DNA from: an uncultured Collinsella sp.
Lineage (GTDB): Bacteria > Actinomycetota > Coriobacteriia > Coriobacteriales > Coriobacteriaceae
Assembly: GCA_900545075.1 (NCBI GenBank)
Contig: UQXT01000086.1
Coordinates: 1-8,434 of the forward strand
Direction: 5' to 3'
DNA: 8,434 nt
Below, piece by piece: positions 1 to 5,830 of this stretch. How positions within the stretch are numbered: the first letter of the stretch is position 1; each line of letters opens with the position of its first letter. Position numbers and translations under genes: made by a program. The notes beneath the pieces are model-generated. The model ran no database searches. It saw nothing but the letters and a program-made list of their open reading frames with translations, and was not told the origin of the DNA.

Positions 1-1016
1 CGCTCTCGCGCGATGCAGATCGCGGCGGCGCCTTCACCGCTAAGCACGGCGGCGAACGCAACTTCACCGCACTCGACGAGCTCGCGTCCGCCGACGACGT
101 CGATGCCGTCTACATCGGCAGCCCCAACGCACTCCATCACGAGCAGGCGCTCGCCTGCATCGCCGGCGGTAAGCACGTTATCGTCGAAAAGCCCTTCTGC
201 GCCACCGAGGCGCAAGCGCTCGAGGTCTTCCGGGCTGCCGAGGCAGCTGGCGTCGTGGCTCTCGAGGCCATGCGCCCGCTTCACGATCCCACTTTCCACG
301 CCATTGAGGACGCTCTGGGCGAAATTGCGCCCATTCGCCGCGCCTCGCTGCGCTTTGGCAAGTATTCCTCACGCTACAACGAAATCCTCGCGGGGCGCGC
401 CACCAATATCTTCGACTGCCACATGGCCTCGGGCTCCCTCATGGACATTGGCGTCTACGCCGTCGAGCCCATGGTCGAGATTTTCGGCATGCCCTCTGGT
501 CTCACCAGCATGACCACGCTGCTCGACCCCTCAACGCAAGAGCTCACCCATGGCCCCATCGACGGTTGCGGTTCCATTCTCGCCAGCTATGGCGGTGGCC
601 GTATCTCCGTCGAGCTCGCACACTCCAAAATTACGAATGACCTGCTGCCCTCGCAGATCGAAGGCGAGCGTGGCACCATCCAGATTGATCATCTGTCCAC
701 GCCCCGCAACGTACGCATCGACTACCGCGGCGACGTCGTACGCGGCTCGGCGACCGAGGCACCGCGCGAGCAAGGCGGCAACGGCCGCGCGCTCGACCTT
801 CCCAAGTCAAGCAACACCATGGAATACGAGCTTGCCGACTTTATCACCGCTATCGACGGCGTTCATCACGTTAAAGATGAGATTTGGGAAACACGGGCCG
901 GGCGCCATGAGCTTGGCCACTATCGCGATGTCACGCTTGTCTCGTTGCGCATCATGGATGCCGTGCGTCAGCAGGCCGGCATTACCTTCCCCGCCGATTC
1001 AGTCAAGCAGGCCTAG
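1..1016 (+). CDS. Gfo/Idh/MocA family NAD(P)-dependent oxidoreductase, 5'-truncated by window edge
   Basis: The reading frame is open from the left edge (first full codon at base 3), so the true start lies outside the window; 337 residues are visible. It shows the hallmarks of the Gfo/Idh/MocA family: a late Rossmann segment with AVYIGSPNALHHEQA (visible residues 35-49), the signature Glu-Lys-Pro at residues 62-64 after GGKHVIV, and a C-terminal domain containing GSLMDIGVYAVEPM. Family members use NAD(P)(H) to oxidise or reduce sugars, inositols or related polyols in the cytoplasm; the Lys of EKP is the usual catalytic/cofactor residue. The nucleotide-binding GxGxxG loop must be in the missing N-terminus. 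Family length is usually 330-380 residues, so only a few dozen residues are lost. The substrate cannot be told from the sequence. The stop codon is 2 nt before the acylphosphatase start, which suggests co-transcription. Confidence 0.9.
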   Translation, partial: LSRDADRGGAFTAKHGGERNFTALDELASADDVDAVYIGSPNALHHEQALACIAGGKHVIVEKPFCATEAQALEVFRAAEAAGVVALEAMRPLHDPTFHAIEDALGEIAPIRRASLRFGKYSSRYNEILAGRATNIFDCHMASGSLMDIGVYAVEPMVEIFGMPSGLTSMTTLLDPSTQELTHGPIDGCGSILASYGGGRISVELAHSKITNDLLPSQIEGERGTIQIDHLSTPRNVRIDYRGDVVRGSATEAPREQGGNGRALDLPKSSNTMEYELADFITAIDGVHHVKDEIWETRAGRHELGHYRDVTLVSLRIMDAVRQQAGITFPADSVKQA

Positions 1017-1018
1017 CG

Positions 1019-1429
1019 ATGGGCCTCTTCGATACATTCTTCTCCAGCGTCACCGGTGGCAGTCGAGAGCCTCAAAAACCATCAGATGTCGAGCTCGAGC
1101 TGCGCCGCAGGCTTACCGTGCTCGCAAGCGACGAGGCCACTCAAGACACTCCCCTGCGCTATTTCCTGCGCTGGGCGGGGCAAGTCCAGGGCGTTGGTTT
1201 TCGCTTTACCAACACCAACCTCGCGCAGGCACGCGCACTCACCGGCTGGGTGCGTAACATGGAAGACGGCTCAGTCGAGATGGAGATACAGGGAGCTCCA
1301 GCAAACATCCTATCTCATCTCGAGGCGCTTCATGCCTCCTATGAGCGCATGGGAACGCGCTTTCGCCTCGTAGACACCCAAGTCCGAGCCCCACTTGCCA
1401 ATGAAGACGGTTTCAGTCCTCATTATTAG
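1019..1429 (+). CDS. acyP: acylphosphatase with N-terminal extension
   Basis: This 136-residue protein carries a complete acylphosphatase domain from about residue 46 to 136. Acylphosphatases hydrolyse carboxyl-phosphate bonds in small metabolites such as acetyl phosphate, 1,3-bisphosphoglycerate or carbamoyl phosphate. The phosphate-cradle motif VQGVGFR places the catalytic Arg at residue 62, and GWVRNMEDGSVE places the catalytic Asn at residue 80; the 18-residue Arg-Asn spacing matches the family. Stand-alone acylphosphatases are about 90 residues, so the first 45 or so residues (MGLFDTFFSS, then a polar helix-like stretch) are additional and carry no motif I recognise. No in-frame Met lies between that extension and the domain, so the extension looks real. 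It starts 2 nt after the oxidoreductase stop, with only a weak ribosome binding site, implying translational coupling. Confidence 0.92.
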   Translation: MGLFDTFFSSVTGGSREPQKPSDVELELRRRLTVLASDEATQDTPLRYFLRWAGQVQGVGFRFTNTNLAQARALTGWVRNMEDGSVEMEIQGAPANILSHLEALHASYERMGTRFRLVDTQVRAPLANEDGFSPHY

Positions 1430-1490
1430 TATTGTGTGCTAAATACGGTATCATTTACCTACGACCGTTAATAGAAAAGAGGCGAGGCGC

Positions 1491-1871
1491 ATGGCGGTGC
1501 AAAGAAGGAATACCAGGCAGCGAAAACTGGTTCTTGACGCCGTGCGCCAAAGCTATAACCATCCCACCGCCGACGAAATCTACAACGTCGTGCGCGCGCA
1601 GGATGACAAAATCAGCCGCGGTACGGTCTACCGCAACCTCAATCTCTTGGCCGACGCCGGCGAGATCCTCTCAATCAAGACGCCGGGCGGCAGCCGCTTC
1701 GATCGCACGATCGAGCCGCATGCGCATATCATCTGCACCTCGTGCAGCCGCGTCATCGACGTACCGCTCCCCTTCGATGCCGAGCTCGATACCGAGGTAT
1801 CCGAGCTAATTGGATGGGATGTCATCTCGCACTACACCATCTTTGAGGGACTCTGCCCCGACTGCCGGTAG
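1491..1871 (+). CDS. perR: Fur-family peroxide-responsive repressor, PerR type
   Basis: This 126-residue Fur-family regulator has an N-terminal winged helix (about residues 5-75, recognition-helix segment SRGTVYRNLNLL) and a C-terminal dimerisation domain. All five regulatory-metal ligands of Bacillus subtilis PerR can be placed by spacing: His24 (in HPTADEIY), Asp71 (in SRFD), His77, His79 and Asp90. Asp rather than Glu at the Asp90 position is the residue reported to separate peroxide-sensing PerR from iron-sensing Fur. Two CxxC pairs, Cys82/Cys85 and Cys122/Cys125, form the structural zinc site, with PerR-like 37-residue spacing. With iron bound, such proteins repress peroxide-defence and metal-homeostasis genes until His oxidation releases DNA. 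A purine-rich ribosome binding site (AAAAGAGG, 1475-1482) sits 8 nt before the ATG. The 61-bp upstream gap has a -10-like TATCAT (1449-1454) but no clear -35 or PerR box. No target such as rubrerythrin or catalase is adjacent. Confidence 0.9.
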   Translation: MAVQRRNTRQRKLVLDAVRQSYNHPTADEIYNVVRAQDDKISRGTVYRNLNLLADAGEILSIKTPGGSRFDRTIEPHAHIICTSCSRVIDVPLPFDAELDTEVSELIGWDVISHYTIFEGLCPDCR

Positions 1872-1947
1872 CCTTTGGGGCATGACTGCAAATCTTCTTG
1901 CCCACCCGCTACAGCAAACAGTACATTTCTAGGTATGTCCCGAAAAC

Positions 1948-2745
1948 CTACTCGGCGAGCAGGCGGCGCAGTTCTTCTTCGACCGTGCGCACGTAACGGA
2001 CGCGGTCGTTGATGCCACGCATAGAGGGATTGCAGCTTTCCATGAGATAAGGATGGCCCACTACGTTGAGCATGTCGCGGTCGTTTTCGTTATCACCAAA
2101 CGCCATCATCTCATCGGGCGAAATACCCAGGGCACGACCGTAATCGGCAAGCGCGGAACCCTTACCCGAATCAAAGCCGATAAAGTCCGTCCATTCGGTT
2201 CCCGACGTCATCACGTCGACACGGTCGCTAAAGAGGCGTTCAAAATGCTCCAGCGCCGCTGGCTGATCAACCTCGGGCGTCTGGAAGGCAATCTTAATGA
2301 CATCCTCGTCAATGTCCTCGGGACGGTCGACCACCGCCACATCGCAATGGACCTCGTAACGCAAATGGTCGACGAACGCATCGTTGCCGCTTATGGTGTA
2401 AAGGTGCCCCTCACACGAAAGGGTCACGTCGGCATGGGGGTAGGCGACCACGGCATTCGCAATATCCATCGCCAGGTCACGCCCCATAGAGCGCTTGACG
2501 ACGGCATGCCCCTCGTTCATCACCAGGGCTCCGTTTTCGCATACATAGGCGAGCTCATCGGCCACCGGGGCAAACAGATAGCGCAAGCTCGCATATTGAC
2601 GGCCGCTCGCCGGCATAAACACGATGCCGCGACGATGCAGCTCGTCGATGAGCTCAAAGGCCTCGGAACGCGGCTCGCGCTCCCCCGGATGCAGCAACGT
2701 GCCGTCCAAATCGCAGGCGATCAGCTTGATTCCCTCAAGACCCAT
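1948..2745 (-). CDS. Cof-type HAD-IIB family phosphatase
   Basis: This 265-residue cytoplasmic protein belongs to the Cof/YidA subgroup of haloacid dehalogenase hydrolases, which dephosphorylate sugar phosphates, flavin mononucleotide, pyridoxal phosphate and similar small molecules. Motif I is CDLDGTLL, with nucleophile Asp12 and acid/base Asp14; motif II is PASGR with Ser47; motif III Lys195 lies in FDSGKGSAL; motif IV GDNEND gives Mg-binding Asp218 and Asp222. The region between motifs II and III (about residues 85-190) is the type IIB cap. I chose the ATG at 2745, because it immediately precedes motif I as in the family and has a GGGGGAA ribosome binding site (2751-2757) 5 nt upstream. 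The frame stays open upstream to 3069, but that stretch overlaps the UreE-like gene and resembles no HAD sequence. The substrate cannot be predicted. The gene is convergent with perR and lies behind a strong hairpin at 2777-2815. Confidence 0.92.
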   Translation of the reverse strand: MGLEGIKLIACDLDGTLLHPGEREPRSEAFELIDELHRRGIVFMPASGRQYASLRYLFAPVADELAYVCENGALVMNEGHAVVKRSMGRDLAMDIANAVVAYPHADVTLSCEGHLYTISGNDAFVDHLRYEVHCDVAVVDRPEDIDEDVIKIAFQTPEVDQPAALEHFERLFSDRVDVMTSGTEWTDFIGFDSGKGSALADYGRALGISPDEMMAFGDNENDRDMLNVVGHPYLMESCNPSMRGINDRVRYVRTVEEELRRLLAE

Positions 2746-2776
2746 ATGCTTTCCCCCAAAGCACCTCGTCAACAGC

Positions 2777-2815
2777 AAGACGGACTTTGATTGGTCGCCC
2801 CTCAAAGTCCGTCTT
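2777..2815 (-). terminator. perfect 14-bp inverted repeat, possible terminator/attenuator
   Basis: The arms 2777-2790 and 2802-2815 are perfectly complementary over 14 bp, with an 11-nt loop. On the - strand the hairpin begins 13 nt after the UreE-like stop, the usual place for an intrinsic terminator. The base of the stem is AAGA/TCTT, but no long U-tract follows. Only 31 nt separate it from the HAD start codon, which leaves little room for a separate promoter. It may therefore be a leaky terminator, an attenuator or an mRNA-stability element between co-transcribed genes. Confidence 0.65.
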
Positions 2816-2828
2816 ACGCATACGCACG

Positions 2829-3407
2829 CTAACCGCGCGCCTTCTTTACGATCGTAAAGTCTGGAGCCATACTCACAACGACATCCGCCGCGCTCGATGC
2901 AAAGCGTCGACTGGCATCGAGCTCGCGTGTGGCCACCGAGAGCCGAACGCCCCCGATACCCCGGAGCATACGACCCAAAACCGGTTGCACCGGCGTATAC
3001 ATACGCACGGTATGCTCGTCCGAGTCTCCCCGGAAGAGCGGCGCATGCATGTTGCCGATCTCCCAGCACGCATGCGCGAGCGCAATCGGATCCATGCGGT
3101 CGACTTCGACCAAATAGACTTCGGCGCTGCGCAGGCGCACGACAACCGCCACGGGTACCATGCCCGAGCGGTCAATGACGAGCACGTCGCCATCGGCAAG
3201 ACGCTCGCCATCAGTGGCATCCAGCCGGGCATTCACCGTGCGCCCCAGCTCCGTCACGCCCACAAACGCGTATACATCAGCCTGGTCCCAATCGAGTAGC
3301 AGCTCGTCAACCTCAAAGATACCACCCATCTCCCGACGAAGCAGGAGCTCATAGGACGGGTCGTTGAGATTTCCCAAGCGCTCCGTAGCTACCAGGTTCA
3401 CGGACAT
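2829..3407 (-). CDS. UreE-like putative metallochaperone, no urease genes nearby
   Basis: I recognise this 192-residue protein as similar to the urease accessory protein UreE, a dimeric nickel chaperone. The N-terminal half has the UreE pattern LLLDW (residues 36-40), then GERLADGDVL (67-76). The C-terminal half has VYLVEVDRM, then WEIGNMHAPLF (115-125), matching the UreE signature EIGNRH. In UreE the His of that motif, here His121, is the metal ligand at the dimer interface. A UreE-like ending follows (VRMYTPVQPVLGRMLRGIG, then RRFAS). The His-rich tail of many UreE proteins is absent, and the second conserved His region appears as YTPVQPV without His. The ATG at 3407 is preferred over the TTG at 3410, because a GAGG inside the end of slyD lies 8 nt upstream. 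The start is 3 nt after the slyD stop, so the two are almost surely co-translated. Whether it binds nickel, another metal or none is open. Confidence 0.72.
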   Translation of the reverse strand: MSVNLVATERLGNLNDPSYELLLRREMGGIFEVDELLLDWDQADVYAFVGVTELGRTVNARLDATDGERLADGDVLVIDRSGMVPVAVVVRLRSAEVYLVEVDRMDPIALAHACWEIGNMHAPLFRGDSDEHTVRMYTPVQPVLGRMLRGIGGVRLSVATRELDASRRFASSAADVVVSMAPDFTIVKKARG

Positions 3408-3410
3408 CAA

Positions 3411-3839
3411 CTAGTCCTCGACCTCGACGAGCTCGATATCAAAGTTGAGACCCTTGCCGGCGAGCTCGTGATTGGCGTCGAGCGTCACGGCCTCGGACGT
3501 CACGTCGATGACAACGGCAGGGACAGGCATGCCGCTCGGCGTGGACAGGAAGAGCTTCATGCCCTTCTCGATCTGCTCGATGTTGGGAACCTGCTCGGCC
3601 GGGAAGGTAATAACCATCTCGGGATTGTGCTCACCGTAGGCATCGGCAGCAGGAATGTGTACAGACTTCTTCTCGCCGACCTGCATATCAATAACGGCAG
3701 CGTCGAAGCCCTTGATCATCTGACCGGCGCCGCAGGTGAACTCCAGCGGCTCGCCGCGATCGTAAGAGCTATCGAACTGCGTGCCGTCGTCGAGCGTGCC
3801 ACGATAATGGGTCTTAACCTTCTTGCCCTGGTTGGACAT
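3411..3839 (-). CDS. slyD: SlyD-type FKBP peptidyl-prolyl cis-trans isomerase
   Basis: This 142-residue FKBP-fold isomerase catalyses rotation of Xaa-Pro bonds during protein folding in the cytoplasm. The FKBP core is split: residues 1-70 (HYRGTLDDGTQFDSS, then GQMIKGFDAAV, then AYGEHNP) and the last strand LNFDIELVEV (131-140). Between them lies the insert-in-flap chaperone domain (about 72-125), ending in the SlyD-typical LDANHELAG. This two-domain layout marks SlyD rather than a plain FKBP. Escherichia coli SlyD also has a His/Cys-rich metal-binding tail that delivers nickel with HypB; this protein stops at VEVED and has no such tail. I chose the ATG at 3839, because GGAGG (3845-3849) lies 5 nt upstream and the alignment begins there; an in-frame extension to 3869 is unsupported. 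It is the first gene of an operon with the UreE-like gene and diverges from the dipeptidase. Confidence 0.93.
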   Translation of the reverse strand: MSNQGKKVKTHYRGTLDDGTQFDSSYDRGEPLEFTCGAGQMIKGFDAAVIDMQVGEKKSVHIPAADAYGEHNPEMVITFPAEQVPNIEQIEKGMKLFLSTPSGMPVPAVVIDVTSEAVTLDANHELAGKGLNFDIELVEVED

Positions 3840-3857
3840 GGTAACCTCCGTAATAAG

Positions 3858-3880
3858 GGCGGCACACAACGCGAGCCGCC
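3858..3880. repeat. 6-bp GC inverted repeat in the slyD leader
   Basis: GGCGGC (3858-3863) and GCCGCC (3875-3880) are perfect complements around an 11-nt loop, just upstream of the slyD ribosome binding site. Its right arm overlaps the left arm of the dyad at 3877-3894, so in RNA only one of the two could form at a time. Confidence 0.4.
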
Positions 3881-3894
3881 ATGAACATATGGCG
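3877..3894. promoter_or_regulatory. 18-bp dyad between divergent slyD and dipeptidase genes
   Basis: CGCCAT (3877-3882) and ATGGCG (3889-3894) form a perfect 6-6-6 dyad. It lies just downstream of a - strand -10-like hexamer (3898-3903) and near the expected -35 position for a + strand hexamer at 3913-3918. The position suits an operator shared by both promoters, or a hairpin at the 5' end of the slyD transcript. No regulator can be named. Confidence 0.4.
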
Positions 3895-3897
3895 CTA

Positions 3898-3903
3898 ACT
3901 ATA
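3898..3903 (-). promoter_or_regulatory. candidate -10 element for the slyD operon
   Basis: Read on the - strand this is TATAGT, a good match to the TATAAT consensus, and would start transcription near 3891, giving a leader of about 50 nt. No convincing -35 hexamer is seen 16-18 bp upstream, so the call is tentative. Confidence 0.3.
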
Positions 3904-3912
3904 CCCTAGTCA

Positions 3913-3918
3913 TACAAT
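3913..3918 (+). promoter_or_regulatory. candidate -10 element for the dipeptidase
   Basis: TACAAT lies 41 bp before the dipeptidase ATG and would give a leader of about 35 nt. The -35 region is poor (the GC-rich dyad lies there), which would fit a regulated promoter but is not proof of one. Confidence 0.3.
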
Positions 3919-3959
3919 TCAAAGGCAGTTTGCAAAGAAACGCTGCAACCGGAGGAACC

Positions 3960-4973
3960 ATGGCATATCCCGTATTTGACCTACACTGCGACACCGCCGA
4001 CCGCATCGGCTGGGCCACACTCGATCTTGACCTGCGCTTTACCGCGGGCACCGACGGCTATTTCCCCGGCGACGAGACGCACCCGCAGGATTTCGACCTC
4101 ATCGAGGGCAACGCCTGCGCCATCTCGCTCGCAAAGATCGGCAAAACTCCGTGGGCACAGTGCTTCGCCACGTTTGTCCCCGACGAGATTCCCGCCGCCC
4201 ACGCAGCGCGCTTCCAGGCGCAGATCATGGCGCATATGAGTGGCCAGGCCATGCTCAATCACGACCGCATGGTCAACGTGCGCAGAGCCGCAGACATTCG
4301 CCCCGCGCTCAAAGACGGCAAGATCGCCTGCATCCACACCATCGAAAACGCCACGTTCTTTGCCGAGGACCCCGCGCTGATCGAGGTGCTCAAGAGCCTG
4401 GGCGTACTCATGTCATCGCTCAGCTGGAACGCGCAGGGACCGCTCGCGAGCGGCCACGACACCCACGCCGGCCTCACCGCCGCCGGCATCGAGGCACTTA
4501 CGCAGATGGAGCACGCCGGCATGGTACTCGACGTCTCCCACCTCAACGACGAGTGCTTTGACGAGGTTGTCGCCCACGCCACGCGCCCCTTCGTCGCCAG
4601 CCACTCCAACTCCCGTGCGGTTTGCGGCGTCAAGCGCAACCTCACCGACGACCAGTTCCGCACCATTCGCGACATGGGCGGCATCGTCGGCCTCAACTAC
4701 TGCAGCGAGTTCCTATCCAACGAAGCAACCGACGAGACCGCCGCAGATGTCACCTTCGACCAGCTGGCGGCACATATCGAACATTGGCTCGACCTGGGCG
4801 GCGAGGACGTCATCGCGCTCGGCGGCGACTGGGACGGTGCCACGGTGCCCGCTTTCCTCTCCGATGCCAGCAAGATGCCCGAGTTCCAGAACATGCTCTC
4901 CAAGCACTTTGGCAAGACCGTGATGCAGAAGCTCTGCAGCGATAATGCGCTTGCCTTCTTTGAGCGTTATTAA
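3960..4973 (+). CDS. membrane-dipeptidase-type (M19) zinc dipeptidase
   Basis: This 337-residue amidohydrolase-fold enzyme belongs to peptidase family M19 (renal dipeptidase). Members hydrolyse dipeptides, often with broad tolerance including a D-residue at the second position, using two zinc ions. The ligands can be placed from the human enzyme: His9 and Asp11 in DLHCDT, bridging Glu129 in HTIEN, His194 in DVSHLND and His215 in ASHSNSRAV. Further family features are Arg226 in VKRNLTD and Asp290 in GGDWDG (GSDFDG in many relatives). No signal peptide or membrane segment is visible, so unlike the GPI-anchored mammalian enzyme it should be cytoplasmic, probably for peptide nutrition or turnover of cell-wall dipeptides. 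The ATG at 3960 is chosen for GGAGG 4 nt upstream (3951-3955) and because the family alignment starts there; an in-frame extension to 3930 is unsupported. A strong hairpin follows the stop. Confidence 0.93.
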   Translation: MAYPVFDLHCDTADRIGWATLDLDLRFTAGTDGYFPGDETHPQDFDLIEGNACAISLAKIGKTPWAQCFATFVPDEIPAAHAARFQAQIMAHMSGQAMLNHDRMVNVRRAADIRPALKDGKIACIHTIENATFFAEDPALIEVLKSLGVLMSSLSWNAQGPLASGHDTHAGLTAAGIEALTQMEHAGMVLDVSHLNDECFDEVVAHATRPFVASHSNSRAVCGVKRNLTDDQFRTIRDMGGIVGLNYCSEFLSNEATDETAADVTFDQLAAHIEHWLDLGGEDVIALGGDWDGATVPAFLSDASKMPEFQNMLSKHFGKTVMQKLCSDNALAFFERY

Positions 4974-4989
4974 TATCACGTCCCTTGAG

Positions 4990-5025
4990 CGGGCCGGCAT
5001 GCCGAACGGTCGACATGCCGGCCCG
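4990..5025 (+). terminator. GC-rich 12-bp hairpin after the dipeptidase
   Basis: Arms 4990-5001 and 5014-5025 are perfectly complementary over 12 bp (core GGCCGGCATG), with a 12-nt loop. The hairpin begins 16 nt after the dipeptidase stop and ends 22 nt before the next start codon. It is very stable, but is followed by TCCCC rather than a U-tract. It is a likely transcriptional stop or processing site, and it shows that the open frame reaching back to 4985 is not coding. Confidence 0.65.
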
Positions 5026-5035
5026 TCCCCAATCT

Positions 5036-5041
5036 GAAGGA
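5036..5041 (+). promoter_or_regulatory. ribosome binding site supporting a TTG start
   Basis: GAAGGA lies 6 nt before TTG at 5048. No ATG in this frame is close to the conserved N-terminus of the following metallopeptidase, so this site decides the start. Confidence 0.6.
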
Positions 5042-5047
5042 CCGCTT

Positions 5048-5824
5048 TTGACGCAGCAGTTTACGATTTCCGTATCCCGACCGGATGGGACGCCCATCCC
5101 CGTCGTCGTTACCAAAAAGCGCGTCAAGAACTTCAACCTACGCGTCACATCGAGCGGTGAGGTCCACGCCAGCGCACCGCTCGGCGCCAGCCGCGAGCGT
5201 ATCGAAGCGTTTGTGAAGCGCAACAGCGCCTGGATTATCAGCCGACTTGCCCAGCGTGAACAACGTCAGGCGACGGCGCGAGAGCCGCTCAGCCCCTCGT
5301 CCATCATTGCACTTTGGGGCATGCCCATCACGGTACAGGACGCACTCGATCACAACTTTGCGTCACCCGCACCGCGACCCAAGCAGGCTACCTTCGCAAG
5401 TTTTATGGGTACCGACGAATCGGACGAACACCCACAGGCCAAGCGGCACGCAATCCTCGACGACCTAACGTCCGATGAACTCCAAGCCCACATCGACCAG
5501 CTCTATACGTCCGAGGTCACATCGGCGCTACGCGATATGGTGCACACATACGAAATCGCAATGGGTGTCGCCGTTTCCCGCGTTTCCGTACGCAGCATGA
5601 AAACGCGTTGGGGCTCATGCACACCTAAATCCGGCGCTATTCGCATCGCGCGCGAGCTCGCCGCCTACCCCGTCGAATGCCTCGACATGGTTGTCGCCCA
5701 CGAGCTCGTCCACTTGCTCGAGCCAAGCCACAATCAGCGGTTTCACGCCCTGCTCGACACGTACTGCCCCAACAATAGAGCCCTGTCGCAGCGGCTCAAG
5801 CAGCCACCCCTCAACAAGCTCTAG
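5048..5824 (+). CDS. YgjP/M48-like zinc metallopeptidase (DUF45)
   Basis: With a TTG start at 5048 this is a 258-residue protein of the YgjP-like metallopeptidase family (DUF45), a group with WLM/SprT-like folds and poorly known substrates. Family signatures are an N-terminal VKNFNLRVTSSGEVHASAP segment (residues 27-44), RWGSC (187-191), and the zinc motif HELVH (His218, Glu219, His222), with His228 in EPSHNQRF as probable third ligand. The middle (about residues 100-145) is charged, rich in Asp, Glu and His, and diverges from the usual strand-rich linker. The TTG is supported by GAAGGA 6 nt upstream. Starting further upstream would place coding sequence inside the strong hairpin at 4990-5025. 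No secretion signal is seen. The hairpin upstream suggests separate transcription from the dipeptidase, though no clear promoter fits the 74-nt gap. The gene ends 6 nt from the convergent folB stop. Confidence 0.87.
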   Translation: MTQQFTISVSRPDGTPIPVVVTKKRVKNFNLRVTSSGEVHASAPLGASRERIEAFVKRNSAWIISRLAQREQRQATAREPLSPSSIIALWGMPITVQDALDHNFASPAPRPKQATFASFMGTDESDEHPQAKRHAILDDLTSDELQAHIDQLYTSEVTSALRDMVHTYEIAMGVAVSRVSVRSMKTRWGSCTPKSGAIRIARELAAYPVECLDMVVAHELVHLLEPSHNQRFHALLDTYCPNNRALSQRLKQPPLNKL

Positions 5825-5830
5825 CGTCGA

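Noticed and set aside
1430..1490. Possible promoter or PerR box before perR (TTGTGT, ATACGGTAT, TATCAT)
   Set aside because: The -35/-10 spacing is only 11 bp and the palindrome does not match the 7-1-7 PerR box; autoregulation cannot be claimed.
1874..1946. Complementary stretches in the perR/HAD convergent gap (TTTGGGGCATG with TATGTCCCGAAA)
   Set aside because: Pairing needs several G-T wobbles and encloses about 49 nt, so it is too weak to call a terminator.
2053..2790. 245-codon open frame on the + strand opposite the HAD gene
   Set aside because: Antisense to a gene with all four HAD motifs; composition looks like a shadow frame and no domain is recognisable.
2746..3069. Upstream in-frame extension of the HAD phosphatase by 108 codons
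   Set aside because: It lies over the UreE-like gene in another frame, crosses the 14-bp hairpin, and has no HAD similarity; the ATG at 2745 has its own ribosome binding site and sits just before motif I.
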